The notes: generated by a model not told the origin, from the letters alone. Positions 34,031-43,663 are shown, numbered from the stretch's first letter. The stretch: 64,000 nucleotides of DNA from Phocaeicola massiliensis B84634 = Timone 84634 = DSM 17679 = JCM 13223 (GCF_000382445.1 NZ_KB905472.1:2280602-2344601); one strand, 5' to 3'. Numbers and translations are program-made.

Positions 34031-34108
34031 TTCAAAAGTTATGCCAAAAGTATAAATTATTTATTATCAATATTTTGTGCTTCATACAAAGTGTCCGTTA
34101 TCGAACAC
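34031..34108 (-). promoter_or_regulatory. Sigma-54 promoter and activator site of the ATPase-permease unit
   Basis: UAS GTGTCCGTTATCGAACAC (34091-34108). -24/-12 element on the minus strand TTGGCATAACTTTTGAA (34047-34031): GG at 34045-34044 and G at 34033, with GA in place of GC. The distance from UAS centre to the -24 G is 54.5 bp, identical to the other two sites. Confidence 0.8.
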
Positions 34109-34135
34109 TCTGCCCGATTTTGTGCGCATCGGAAA

Positions 34136-35449
34136 CTATTCGTCACGCAAAGCATCGGCAGGCAAGATATGCGAGGCACGCTTCACCGGTATATAAGTAC
34201 CTATCAATGCGATAACAAGCAAGATGATATAAGTCATCAGTGTAACAATGCAGAAATGCATCACCGGCTGATTTTGCCAATAACTCATATCAAGTATTGT
34301 CCTCGTTACTCCCGAAGAGAAAAATCCACTCTCATGCACCTGATGGAAAACCACCGGAAGAGCTACCACAAAAGCAACCGTTACCAATAAAAATGCTTCC
34401 GCTAAAAATTGATTACGCACAGCATTTTCAGATGCTCCCATACTGCGCATAATACCTATCTCCTGACGGCGCGCATTGCAACGAATCCAGAAAGTACCTA
34501 CCATACCCAAGAAAATACAGAGCAACGCAAATCCGGCTAACGAATATTTCAGGCGGAGTTGATTGATGACACCGCTTCTCTGCGCATACATATAACTCAC
34601 CTCTTCAAACGATTCAAGCCCGGAACAATAGAAATTACCAGCCTTAAGCAAAGGCATCACTTCCTTTTTGAAACGCTGTTCAAAAGCGTTGGCATCTACT
34701 CCTTCTTTCAGCGAAAAAGTGATGCTGTACCTCCAATTCATATAAGTCTTCCCTTGTATCTCATTATATACCCACACCAATAAAGGATAAGGTTGTTCAT
34801 AATTGCGGTGCTTATAATCTTGAAAGACACCTGCAATTTCATAACTGCTCTTATCATGAGAATATACTTTTTGCCCTGTCACATCCGTCTTTCCAAAAAG
34901 AGCCCGGGCCAGAGCCTCTGATAAAAATACTTTTTGACGTGTCCCCGCATCTGCCGGTATATTTATATCAGCCCCTGTAAAAGCATCTTTCATGCCATAA
35001 GTGCGAAACATATTACTACCGTCTTGCAGATAAAATTCATAATATTGTGTATGTATATATTTATCATTCTTGATATCCGCCGTATCATTATATATTTGTG
35101 TTCCATTCCATGAACCGGAATTAGGAAAGCTGGCACTGGAAGCAATAGAGAAATCTTTCATCTCAGGCAGGTCGCGCACCACACGAATAATACGATTATA
35201 AGATTCTTTACAAATGGAATCTGTATTCATTTCTGCTTGATAATTCCCATTGGAAGATTCATAATTCCCTATCTTCACCACATATCTGTTATGGGCATCA
35301 TACCCCGAAGCTATAAGTTTATCGGCAGTCAGAATATAAATGGGGTCAATCACTGTCCAAAGGAAAAAGCTGACAATGACCAATTCTATAAATATCCAGC
35401 CATTCATTCTGCGCTGGTTCCATAGTTGGCATATTATTTTCTTTATCAT
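34136..35449 (-). CDS. MacB/FtsX-type ABC permease
   Basis: 437 residues. An N-terminal helix (IFIELVIVSFFLWTVIDPIY), a long periplasmic domain, and three C-terminal helices around residues 300-430 (YSLAGFALLCIFLGMVGTFWIRCNARRQEIGIMRSMGASENAVRNQFL). The IGIMRSMGAS coupling helix and the end VKRASHILPADALRDE are of the PAEAL subgroup. It is the last gene of unit 1 (HlyD and two permeases); the UAS of unit 2 starts 28 bp further on, inside its 5' neighbour's context. Confidence 0.88.
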   Translation of the reverse strand: MIKKIICQLWNQRRMNGWIFIELVIVSFFLWTVIDPIYILTADKLIASGYDAHNRYVVKIGNYESSNGNYQAEMNTDSICKESYNRIIRVVRDLPEMKDFSIASSASFPNSGSWNGTQIYNDTADIKNDKYIHTQYYEFYLQDGSNMFRTYGMKDAFTGADINIPADAGTRQKVFLSEALARALFGKTDVTGQKVYSHDKSSYEIAGVFQDYKHRNYEQPYPLLVWVYNEIQGKTYMNWRYSITFSLKEGVDANAFEQRFKKEVMPLLKAGNFYCSGLESFEEVSYMYAQRSGVINQLRLKYSLAGFALLCIFLGMVGTFWIRCNARRQEIGIMRSMGASENAVRNQFLAEAFLLVTVAFVVALPVVFHQVHESGFFSSGVTRTILDMSYWQNQPVMHFCIVTLMTYIILLVIALIGTYIPVKRASHILPADALRDE

Positions 35450-35464
35450 AATCGTATTTTTGTA

Positions 35465-36769
35465 TTAACGTTTAGTATTAAGAGACTGAATAATGGTATG
35501 GCGCAAAGACCATAAGGCAGGCACGAATGCCGATATCAGATTGAGCAACACACAAAGCACAAAAGCAAAACTGAAAATCCATGGGTTGAACAGCATCTCA
35601 AAAGAAAGAAACGGTGTTTTGGCAGGGTCATTTACCCAATCGTCAAACAAATTAAGTATCCAGTCACTTGCAGTCAGTACAATTAAATAGGATAGTAAAA
35701 TACCAATCAAACCACCCAGACAAGTCAGTAACAGATTTTCCCATAACACCTGTCCCAACAATATTTTATTGGTGGCTCCATACGCCCGGCGTACCCCCAA
35801 CTCACACAAGCGATGATCCATACGCGATGAAATCATGCCACTCAAGTTCATGGCGGGAATAAAAAGCAAAGCCAGCAATATATAAATCAATCCTTTCAAC
35901 AGTTCACCCCAATCAGGCGCCTCACAGGAATTCTTTCGGAATGTACTTTTCCAGAAATCATCGGGTTGTTGCATTAAATCATTTTCATATTCGGAAGTCT
36001 GAAGATTGTATTTACGAAAAACATCCTGTACTTCGGCACGCAAAGCTTCTTTATCGGCCGGTGTCGGAGCAAGCATATAAATATGGACATTACCTATCAG
36101 TTTCTCACCCTCAGACGTTCGGGACACCCATGAGTGTAAAAACAAAGGTATCCATAAGTCACCTGCCGTATCAGGAGTGGCATTCGACACATCTTGCACA
36201 ACTCCACACACACGAAACTCCTTACCATTGAAGGTAAAATATTTCCCTACTACATCTGTCGAAGCAAAAATGCGTTTAGCAAGGCTTTCCGACAAAACAG
36301 CTACAGGCAAATCGGCATCTACATCAGCCTGAGTAAAAGGTTTTCCGGCCAAAAAGCGAAAAGAAAACACAGACCAGAACCCGGAATCAGCATAGTATGG
36401 ATTTACCTCCATTACCTCTTTCTTATCAGGCAAGGCTATCGTATTATTACCCATAAAATCCTGCTTACCAGCACCGATAGCTTCCAAATGAGGCAAATCT
36501 TTCAACATTTTATCCACCAGATAGTAGGAAGCACCGCCATTGCAATTCCAACTTTCCTTATTTGTCTTAGGATAGCATTTCATTGCCTTAATCGTTAGCA
36601 TCCTATCGCGGTTGTATTCCGGATAAATCGGAGCAAATTTCACATAAAAGATAATAAACATAGTCATGGTTAAAGCAATGGAAAGACCCGTACCCACCAC
36701 ATAGATAGAAGTAAAAAGTTTGTTTTGCTTTATCAGTGTCCATGCTTGTTTTAAATATAGTTTTATCAT
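35465..36769 (-). CDS. MacB/FtsX-type ABC permease
   Basis: 434 residues. An N-terminal helix (FTSIYVVGTGLSIALTMTMFIIFYV), a periplasmic domain, then C-terminal helices with IPAMNLSGMISSRMDHRLCELGVRRAYGATNKIL (NLSG subgroup, coupling motif VRRAYGAT). It forms a pair with the permease at 34136-35449 (15-bp gap). It is separated from the HlyD gene by a 138-bp gap that contains an intercistronic hairpin. Confidence 0.88.
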   Translation of the reverse strand: MIKLYLKQAWTLIKQNKLFTSIYVVGTGLSIALTMTMFIIFYVKFAPIYPEYNRDRMLTIKAMKCYPKTNKESWNCNGGASYYLVDKMLKDLPHLEAIGAGKQDFMGNNTIALPDKKEVMEVNPYYADSGFWSVFSFRFLAGKPFTQADVDADLPVAVLSESLAKRIFASTDVVGKYFTFNGKEFRVCGVVQDVSNATPDTAGDLWIPLFLHSWVSRTSEGEKLIGNVHIYMLAPTPADKEALRAEVQDVFRKYNLQTSEYENDLMQQPDDFWKSTFRKNSCEAPDWGELLKGLIYILLALLFIPAMNLSGMISSRMDHRLCELGVRRAYGATNKILLGQVLWENLLLTCLGGLIGILLSYLIVLTASDWILNLFDDWVNDPAKTPFLSFEMLFNPWIFSFAFVLCVLLNLISAFVPALWSLRHTIIQSLNTKR

Positions 36770-36802
36770 ATCAAGAATAAATATTAAATTACATTTTATT
36801 TA

Positions 36803-36838
36803 GATGAAGAACCCGGTTTCTTTGCCGGATTCTTCATC
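36803..36838 (-). other. Intercistronic hairpin between the HlyD and permease genes
   Basis: GATGAAGAACCCGG / CCGGATTCTTCATC, 13 of 14 positions paired, 8-nt loop. No strong T-run follows on the minus strand, so it may be a partial terminator or a message-stabilising stem that sets the ratio of adaptor to permeases. Confidence 0.65.
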
Positions 36839-36907
36839 AATCCCCCACGAAACACTTATTTACTTTAAAAAGAGAGTTTTATTTCTTCGTTTATGTTGCA
36901 ACTGTTC

Positions 36908-38155
36908 CTACTTGACTTTCAACTTGCTTTTGTTTTTATAATTGCTCATATCACTGACCACCACTTTATCACCGGGTTGCAATCCGCTCACCACCTCCAC
37001 ATATTCAAAGTTGCTGTCGCCAAGTTGTACCTTACGCTTTATTATCTCATTATCACTGTCCTGCACGAACAATTCATATTCGCCACGGCCTACATAATAA
37101 GAAGCATTTGCTATTCTCATCACATCTTCTTTCACGGCATTCATTACATATACATCTGTTTTCAATCCTGAACGGAGACGTTTGTTATTATCCTCCACCA
37201 ACTGGACTGTAAACGAAATTACACCATTCTTTGACAACGGTGTAACACTGCTCACGATGCCTTCCAATTTTTCATTGCCGATTTTGACAATGGCACGTCC
37301 TCCTGCCGCCACACGGTCGCCATAAGTATCGGCTATTTCACCTTCCACTTTAAAATGACTCAAATCTGAGATGACAGCCACCTGTGTGCCTTGCGGCACC
37401 TGTGCACCGACCTGATTATTAATATAAGTAAGAATAGCTTTGCGTGGCGAACGGATTTGGGCATCATCCAATGTCCGCTTCATTTCGGCCAGACTCTTTG
37501 CGAAGATATTAAATTCCAGTTCTTTCACTTTAAGGTCGGCTGCCTTGACTTCTTTTTCATTTGCATATTGCTGGCGGAGCTGTTCCAATTCCAATTTTCC
37601 CGTATTAAAGTTCAACTCTGCCTGACGCACCTTATCCGTAGTACCGGAACCCAAACTATCCAAATAACGTTCATTACGAAGCTCTACTTCCATACGGTTC
37701 AACTTCATGGCAGAAATTTTCACCTGCATTGCCAAATCACTCAGATACGTATTATTGTTCACCTTCAACTGTTCCAGCTGATAACGCTTCATCTGCTCTT
37801 CATCCAGCAATTTCTTATATTCCGTTTCCGTACTCTGAAGGTCCAGTTTAAGAATCGGCGTCCCCACATCCACACTGTCTCCTCCCTTACGATAAACTTC
37901 CACAATACGGGTATTGATGGGAGAGTTGATGATTTCCTCAAAAGCCGGAACAACCTTACCGGAAGCACTCACACTTACCTCAATTATCCCCGTATCCACT
38001 TCCGAGAATACCAAATCCTTCCGATTCACACTACTCCGCATGAAAGAAATCAGCAAAGCGATGCATACGATGCCGGCAACACCTATAACACCATATTTAA
38101 TCAACATTTTCTTACGCTCTTTATCACGTACTTCTTTTGGAATTTCTCTGTCCAT
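36908..38155 (-). CDS. HlyD/MacA-type periplasmic adaptor
   Basis: 415 residues. A cytoplasmic basic start and one membrane helix (YGVIGVAGIVCIALLISFM) are followed by the lipoyl/barrel-hairpin domain and long coiled-coil helices (about 125-235, EEQMKRYQLEQLKV... RQQYANEKEVKAADLKVKELE) and then the beta-barrel (QGTQVAVISDLSHFKVEGEIAD). The C-terminal VSGLQPGDKVVVSDMS is typical. It would link the MacB-type permeases to the TolC channel. It is the first gene of unit 1, directly behind the best-matching sigma-54 promoter of the three. Confidence 0.93.
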   Translation of the reverse strand: MDREIPKEVRDKERKKMLIKYGVIGVAGIVCIALLISFMRSSVNRKDLVFSEVDTGIIEVSVSASGKVVPAFEEIINSPINTRIVEVYRKGGDSVDVGTPILKLDLQSTETEYKKLLDEEQMKRYQLEQLKVNNNTYLSDLAMQVKISAMKLNRMEVELRNERYLDSLGSGTTDKVRQAELNFNTGKLELEQLRQQYANEKEVKAADLKVKELEFNIFAKSLAEMKRTLDDAQIRSPRKAILTYINNQVGAQVPQGTQVAVISDLSHFKVEGEIADTYGDRVAAGGRAIVKIGNEKLEGIVSSVTPLSKNGVISFTVQLVEDNNKRLRSGLKTDVYVMNAVKEDVMRIANASYYVGRGEYELFVQDSDNEIIKRKVQLGDSNFEYVEVVSGLQPGDKVVVSDMSNYKNKSKLKVK

Positions 38156-38196
38156 AATTTATCGTTATTTTATTATTTTTTTCGTATCAAATCTAA

Positions 38197-38276
38197 AGCA
38201 ACATTCATGCCAAAACACCAATAATCTGATTATCAATCATAAAACAAAAAGAAAGGGTGTCCGATATCGAACACCC
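38197..38276 (-). promoter_or_regulatory. Sigma-54 promoter and activator site of the HlyD-permease unit
   Basis: UAS GTGTCCGATATCGAACAC (38257-38274, extended to GGG...CCC). -24/-12 element on the minus strand TTGGCATGAATGTTGCT (38213-38197), GG-N10-GC, a full sigma-54 match. The UAS centre is 54.5 bp from the first G of -24. Confidence 0.9.
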
Positions 38277-38320
38277 TGTACGTTTTTAAACTTCTGCAAA
38301 CGGACATTCATGATTCCGTT

Positions 38321-39214
38321 TCATCGCAGACGCAATATATCTCCCACCTTCGGCGCTGCATCCTCAGGCTTCATTTTATTCATTTTATATAAATTCTTCA
38401 GACGAATTCCGTATTTCTGTGCAATGGAGTACATTGAATCTCCGCTGCGTACCACATGAACAACATGCTCTTTGTCGGCACGACGGTGTTTCTTATCCAA
38501 ATAGATAATATCTCCCGGTTTCAACACATATCCTTTATACAAGTCATTGTACTTTCTCAGTTTACGCTGACTGATATCAAACTCTTTCGACAGACTTTTA
38601 AAAGTATCTCCGCTACGCACCACAATATACAGCAAATCATTTGCCAAATAAGGCTGATGCGGATTTGGAAACTCTTTCATCCACTTGATACCGTCACGGG
38701 TATCGAATTTATGTAAATCATACAGTTCGATAATGTCAATCAAACGATAAGCATAGCGAGGATCTGTTGCATATCCGGCTTTTTTCAACCCATGTGCCCA
38801 ACCTTTATAATCTGTTATCTTCAATTTGAACAAAAAGGCATAACGCGAACGCCCTTTTAGAAATTTGGAATGGTCTTCATAGGAGTCACGCGGATGCTTG
38901 TAAGCACGGAAGCATTCATTACGGGCATCATCATCATAACGCACTGTACGCCCTGTCCAGTCACCTCCGCACTTAATGCCGAAATGATTGTTCGACTTAC
39001 GGGATAAAGCACTTTTTCCGGCTCCCGATTCCAACAATCCCTGTGCCAATGTAATGCTGGCAGGAATGCGATAACGCTTCATTTCCTCCACAGCTATATC
39101 CTTATACTTATGAATGTATTCTTCGTATTGACGATTACGCGTCTGCGCCTGCGCCGTAAAAAGACAGAATCCGCACAACACAACAATGATAATATATCTC
39201 AACGTCGTTTTCAT
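38321..39214 (-). CDS. Glucosaminidase (FlgJ-like) with two LysM domains
   Basis: 297 residues. A signal peptide (LRYIIIVVLCGFCLFTAQAQ), a mannosyl-glycoprotein endo-beta-N-acetylglucosaminidase-type domain (about 40-180) with the catalytic Glu in LAQGLLESGAGKS and NNHFGIKC, then two LysM repeats (about 205-245 and 255-297; VRSGDTFKSLSKEFDI and VRSGDSMYSIAQKYGI). It cuts peptidoglycan in the periplasm or cell wall. It is followed by the M48 and LemA genes on the same strand with 3- and 5-bp gaps. Confidence 0.92.
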   Translation of the reverse strand: MKTTLRYIIIVVLCGFCLFTAQAQTRNRQYEEYIHKYKDIAVEEMKRYRIPASITLAQGLLESGAGKSALSRKSNNHFGIKCGGDWTGRTVRYDDDARNECFRAYKHPRDSYEDHSKFLKGRSRYAFLFKLKITDYKGWAHGLKKAGYATDPRYAYRLIDIIELYDLHKFDTRDGIKWMKEFPNPHQPYLANDLLYIVVRSGDTFKSLSKEFDISQRKLRKYNDLYKGYVLKPGDIIYLDKKHRRADKEHVVHVVRSGDSMYSIAQKYGIRLKNLYKMNKMKPEDAAPKVGDILRLR

Positions 39215-39217
39215 CTT

Positions 39218-40189
39218 TCAGAACTGTTCCAATATTTGTATTCGTTTTTCGATGGGAGGATGTGTCGCAAAAAGCCCGCTCAACCCACTCAATGCACTTG
39301 TTGCCTGCTTGCCCGGATGCTGAATAAAAAGTTGAGCCACATCTTCACGCTTCACAGCTTCTATATCGGGATCGGCCGATATTTTACGCAAAGCACTCGC
39401 CAAAGCCAAAGGATTCTTGGTCATCTCCGCCGAACCTGCATTTGCCAAATACTCGCGTTTGCGCGAAATGGCAAAGCGCATCAAGATGGCAAAGAAATAA
39501 CCGACAGCCGCAACCAACATGGTCAGCAGAAGAATCAAAGCCGCCCCTCCCTTGTCATCACGTTTACGTGTAAAGGAAGAATAATAAGCAGAGCGCAATG
39601 CTATCTGTGCCAGCATCGAGAAAATTCCCACAAACACGATGGAGATGATAAGCAAACGTACATCATGATTACGGATATGAGACAATTCATGGGCTATAAC
39701 TGCCTCCAGTTCTTCATCATTCAGCTTCTCAATGATACCTTTAGACAATGTTACGGTATAACTCTTTTTATTTATACCACTGGCATAAGCATTCAGTGAA
39801 TCATCATTTATGATGTTGATTTTAGGCATCGGCATCCCCTGACTCATACAAAGATTCTCCACCAGATTATAGACACGTTTATTTTCTTTCCGTTCCAACG
39901 GTCGGGCACCCGTAGCAGCGTTGATGATGGAAGTATTGGCAAAGTAGGCAATCAGAAACCAAATGAATACGCCTCCCAATACATAAGGAGCCATTTCTAT
40001 AAATAAAGCCACTGACCGGTCGGTGACACCTACCTGATAATAATGGGGTGCATCACCTTGTGTCAAATAAACCAGCAAATAACAAAACACGAACAAAAGC
40101 CCTACTACCAGGCAGGGAAACAAACAGAGCAGAAGCAGCGAACGAAAGTTATTCCTGCTCTGCTGTGTGTGTATGCCAACATATTGCAT
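39218..40189 (-). CDS. M48 family (HtpX-like) membrane metalloprotease
   Basis: 323 residues. Two N-terminal membrane helices (about 17-42 and 65-90), the zinc site HELSH in EAVIAHELSHIRN with the third ligand in REYLANAGSAEMT, and two more hydrophobic segments (about 190-240). It matches the HtpX group that degrades damaged membrane proteins. It is paired with lemA (5-bp gap), a pairing widespread in bacteria that suggests a joint role in membrane-protein quality control. Confidence 0.88.
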   Translation of the reverse strand: MQYVGIHTQQSRNNFRSLLLLCLFPCLVVGLLFVFCYLLVYLTQGDAPHYYQVGVTDRSVALFIEMAPYVLGGVFIWFLIAYFANTSIINAATGARPLERKENKRVYNLVENLCMSQGMPMPKINIINDDSLNAYASGINKKSYTVTLSKGIIEKLNDEELEAVIAHELSHIRNHDVRLLIISIVFVGIFSMLAQIALRSAYYSSFTRKRDDKGGAALILLLTMLVAAVGYFFAILMRFAISRKREYLANAGSAEMTKNPLALASALRKISADPDIEAVKREDVAQLFIQHPGKQATSALSGLSGLFATHPPIEKRIQILEQF

Positions 40190-40194
40190 CGTCC

Positions 40195-40752
40195 TTAAAA
40201 TTTAATTTTAGGAGCTTCCTCCAAAGCTGCGCGTTGCTCTCCCAAGTCAAACATCACTTCTTTACGGAAACCGAACATACCTGCCAGAATATTGGAAGGG
40301 AATGTCTCTACTGCATTATTATATTCTTTGGTAGCAGAATTAAAATAACGGCGCACGGAAGAAAGCTTATTTTCCAAATCGGCTATTTCCTCCTGCAACT
40401 GAAGAAAGTTTTGGTTTGCTTTCAAGTCCGGATAGGCTTCCAATGTTATTTTCAATCCACTCAAAGCAGAAGACAAGGCATTCTCTGCTACAATTTTCTC
40501 GTCAATGGTTTTGGCACCGATAGCCCCGTTGCGGGCATTGATAACCCGCTCCAACGTATCTTTTTCGTGAGCCGCATATCCTTTTACGGTTTCCACCAGC
40601 TGAGGTACCAGGTCATGGCGCTGCTTTAGCTGAACATCGATGTCAGCAAACGCATTCTCGCGGTTATTACGCATTTTAACCAATGAATTATACATGGAAA
40701 CCAACCAGGCTGCCAAGATAACGACTACTACAATCACAATAATTGCTGTCAT
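40195..40752 (-). CDS. lemA: LemA family protein
   Basis: 185 residues. An N-terminal membrane helix (AIIVIVVVVILAAWLVSMYN) is followed by the LemA pattern NNRENAFADIDVQLKQRHDLVPQLVETVKGYA and, in the second half, FNSATKEYNNAVETFPSNILAGMFGF. The protein is helical and membrane-anchored with its main part outside the cytoplasm; the biochemical role is unclear. Co-directional with the M48 gene. Confidence 0.93.
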   Translation of the reverse strand: MTAIIVIVVVVILAAWLVSMYNSLVKMRNNRENAFADIDVQLKQRHDLVPQLVETVKGYAAHEKDTLERVINARNGAIGAKTIDEKIVAENALSSALSGLKITLEAYPDLKANQNFLQLQEEIADLENKLSSVRRYFNSATKEYNNAVETFPSNILAGMFGFRKEVMFDLGEQRAALEEAPKIKF

Positions 40753-40837
40753 AATTTTCTCGTTTTAAATTGTTGTTACCTGCAAACATACTGATTTTAT
40801 CCGGCAGTATGTATTCTTTTTCAAATAATTTACGTTT

Positions 40838-41479
40838 TTACTCAAATTCCAATGAACCAAAGAAATCGGGTCTGTGGAAATCCGGCTTTTCTATGTTGAT
40901 GGGGTTCCACGACAAGAAATGTGGAGTTTGCAATTCATCACCGCACTTATAGAAGTTAGCCTTTATCGTCTGTCCGTCCAATGAAGTAATCTGGTGCTTA
41001 AAGAATACTGTATAAGGAATGACCAAAGCCACTTCCCAAGTACATTCCCCTATCCGTTCTTCAAAAGGCGTACGGCCCAAGCTCGACCAACGAGACACTT
41101 TTTCCATCACTTCACGCGGTGCATGTTCCCGATTATTCCGCTCTGCTCCTGCCCCGACCAAAAATGTGCCGATACAGCTGCACTCCATATTGTAATACAC
41201 ACCATCGCCTGCGGGAATTGAAAAAAACTCCATACACGAATCAGTCCAGACCGCTCCGTTATCTTCTCCATATTTGGCACGAACACTGCCTTCGGTCACT
41301 TTGTAATGTATTAAAATGGAATCGGCCGTATGCGCGATGCGAAAAGCAGCTTCAGGATGATAAGGATATTCCTTCCAATTTACAATATCTATCTTTTGAA
41401 ACGATACGCCTTCATTGTCCAATACTTGAGGCACGGCTTGTGCATCATTGACTGATGCAGTTATTTTCTTGACTTTCAT
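40838..41479 (-). CDS. CBM9-like carbohydrate-binding protein
   Basis: 213 residues from the ATG at 41479 (MKVKKITASVNDAQ), without an obvious signal peptide. The pattern YHPEAAFRIAHTADSILIHYKVTEGSVRAKYGEDNGAVWTDSCMEFFSIP is that of CBM9-type beta-sandwich proteins in Bacteroides (DUF5018/CBM9_2-like). A TATGTTTG box (41532-41525, minus) lies 46 bp before the start. The binding target is unknown; without a signal it may act in the cytoplasm, or the start may differ. Confidence 0.65.
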   Translation of the reverse strand: MKVKKITASVNDAQAVPQVLDNEGVSFQKIDIVNWKEYPYHPEAAFRIAHTADSILIHYKVTEGSVRAKYGEDNGAVWTDSCMEFFSIPAGDGVYYNMECSCIGTFLVGAGAERNNREHAPREVMEKVSRWSSLGRTPFEERIGECTWEVALVIPYTVFFKHQITSLDGQTIKANFYKCGDELQTPHFLSWNPINIEKPDFHRPDFFGSLEFE

Positions 41480-41524
41480 GGTTTTCTTTTTTAGATTATT
41501 GAATTTGTTTTGATTTTGTTCTCG

Positions 41525-41604
41525 CAAACATACAAAAAAGAGTCGACACTCGGAAAGAATCTTTCTTTTTTCGAGAATGATGAAAGGATTATTTTCTATC
41601 TTTG
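41525..41604. promoter_or_regulatory. Divergent -7 boxes for the CBM9-like and GH20 genes
   Basis: TATGTTTG on the minus strand (41532-41525) for the CBM9-like gene and TATCTTTG on the plus strand (41597-41604) for the hexosaminidase. Neither has a clear TTTG at -33. Confidence 0.5.
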
Positions 41605-41663
41605 TCCTGCAAAACAAAAACTTAATTTACATTTTACACAATATCTAAAAAACTACTTAATTT

Positions 41664-43634
41664 ATGAAATCAGTTAACCGAATCTGTTTAATGATGATTC
41701 TTTGCTGTGTATGTTGTATAAACATTGCACAAGCTGCTGTTAATCCCAAACCTTTTGTTATCCCGGAACTGAAAGAATGGAAAGGCAACGAAGGCAAATT
41801 CATTCCTACCGAACAAACCCGCATTGTTTACCCAAAAGGAAATTCTGAATTGCAACGCATCGCCCGGATGCTGGCAGATGACTGCAATACCTTATTTAAT
41901 CATACTCCGCAGATAGTGGAAGGAAAAGGAAAGAAAGGCGACCTCATTCTTTCACTTAAAAAAGACAAATCATTAGGACAAGAAGGATACGCCATTCGCG
42001 TTACCGACCGAATCGAGCTGACCGCCCCCAAAGCCATCGGTGTATATTGGGGAACACGTACCCTGCTGCAGATAGCCGAACAAAACAAAGAAGACCTGGC
42101 TCTTCCCAAAGGTGAAATCCGTGATTATCCCGACTATGCCATGCGTGGATTTATGATTGATTGCGGACGAAAATTCATTCCTATGTCTTATTTGCGCGAT
42201 TACGTGAAAATCATGGCATACTACAAAATGAACACACTGCAAATTCATCTGAACGATAATGGATTTAAACAGTATTTTGAACAGGACTGGAACAAGACTT
42301 ATGCAGCTTTCCGCCTGGAATCGGATACTTATCCCGGACTCACGGCACGTGACGGATTCTATACAAAAAAAGAATTTATCGATTTGCAGAAGTTGGCAGA
42401 AGAATGTTTCGTCGAAATCATCCCGGAAATAGATGCGCCTGCCCACACATTGGCATTCAGCCATTATAAACCCGAGATAGGAAGTAAAGAGTATGGAATG
42501 GATCATCTGGATTTGTTCAATCCCGAAACATATAAATTCATGGACGGACTCTTTAAAGAGTATTTGGAAGGAGAAGAACCTGTCTTCCGTGGTCCACGCG
42601 TACACATCGGCACAGATGAATACTCAAACAAAGACAAAAAAGTAGTGGAAAAATTCCGTGAGTTTACAGACCATTATATCCGTTATGTAGAAGGCTTCGG
42701 AAAACAAGCCTGTGTATGGGGAGCATTGACACATGCCAAAGGAGAAACTCCCGTAAAAGCCGAAAATGTAATTATGAGCGCCTGGTATAACGGATATGCA
42801 GAGCCTAAAGAAATGGTTAAACAAGGATACAAACTTATTTCCATTCCCGACGGTTTTCTTTATATCGTACCTGCTGCCGGTTATTATTATGATTATCTGA
42901 ACACGGAAGAGCTATATAACTCCTGGACTCCTGCCCACGTAGGTAAAGCTGTCTTCGAAGAAAAAGATCCTGCCATTCTGGGAGGTATGTTTGCAGTATG
43001 GAATGACCATGTAGGAAACGGTATCTCTACCAAAGATATTCATCACCGCACGTTCCCGGCTTTACAAACTTTAGCCGTAAAAATGTGGACGGGAACTGCA
43101 ACTTCACTTCCGTATAATGAATTCAATCGCATGCGCGAAATGTTGAGCGAAGCACCGGGAGTAAACCAAATGGGACGTATCGGCAATGCGCCGGGACTGG
43201 TATACGAACAAGCCAATGTTGCTCCCAAAAGCCGCACACCACATCGTGAAATCGGTTACGGTTATCGTGTGACATTTGATGTGGAAGGTGCAGCAGAAAC
43301 ACCGGGAACCGAACTGTTCCGTTCACCGGATGCCGTATTCTATCTGTCCGACCCTATACGTGGAATGTTAGGTTTTGCACGTGACGGATATTTAAACACA
43401 TTCAGTTACAATATCCAACCGGGCCAACGTTTAAATATCGGTATAGAAGGAGATAACAAAGCAACACGTCTGTTCATCAATGGGAAATTAGTAGAAGAAC
43501 TGAATATCCAGCAACGTTTCTTTGATAAAGAAGGAAAAACAAAAATGAATTATGTCCGCACACTGGTATTCCCATTAGAACAGGCAGGAGAATTCAAAAG
43601 TAAAATATCCAACTTGAAAGTTTACAAGAAATAA
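41664..43634 (+). CDS. GH20 beta-N-acetylhexosaminidase
   Basis: 656 residues. A signal peptide (about 1-24), an N-terminal GH20b-type domain (about 28-150, ending in TRTLLQIAEQ), then the TIM-barrel catalytic domain. The adjacent Asp-Glu pair D318-E319 is in RVHIGTDEY, with MNTLQIHLNDNGFK and EIIPEIDAPAH upstream, as in substrate-assisted GH20 enzymes. A C-terminal beta-sandwich (about 530-656) may bind sugars. It should release terminal GlcNAc/GalNAc from glycans in the periplasm or at the surface. It stands alone, with a TATCTTTG promoter box at 41597. Confidence 0.93.
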   Translation: MKSVNRICLMMILCCVCCINIAQAAVNPKPFVIPELKEWKGNEGKFIPTEQTRIVYPKGNSELQRIARMLADDCNTLFNHTPQIVEGKGKKGDLILSLKKDKSLGQEGYAIRVTDRIELTAPKAIGVYWGTRTLLQIAEQNKEDLALPKGEIRDYPDYAMRGFMIDCGRKFIPMSYLRDYVKIMAYYKMNTLQIHLNDNGFKQYFEQDWNKTYAAFRLESDTYPGLTARDGFYTKKEFIDLQKLAEECFVEIIPEIDAPAHTLAFSHYKPEIGSKEYGMDHLDLFNPETYKFMDGLFKEYLEGEEPVFRGPRVHIGTDEYSNKDKKVVEKFREFTDHYIRYVEGFGKQACVWGALTHAKGETPVKAENVIMSAWYNGYAEPKEMVKQGYKLISIPDGFLYIVPAAGYYYDYLNTEELYNSWTPAHVGKAVFEEKDPAILGGMFAVWNDHVGNGISTKDIHHRTFPALQTLAVKMWTGTATSLPYNEFNRMREMLSEAPGVNQMGRIGNAPGLVYEQANVAPKSRTPHREIGYGYRVTFDVEGAAETPGTELFRSPDAVFYLSDPIRGMLGFARDGYLNTFSYNIQPGQRLNIGIEGDNKATRLFINGKLVEELNIQQRFFDKEGKTKMNYVRTLVFPLEQAGEFKSKISNLKVYKK

Positions 43635-43663
43635 ACTGAAATCGACCGTCTTTTATTATCCGG

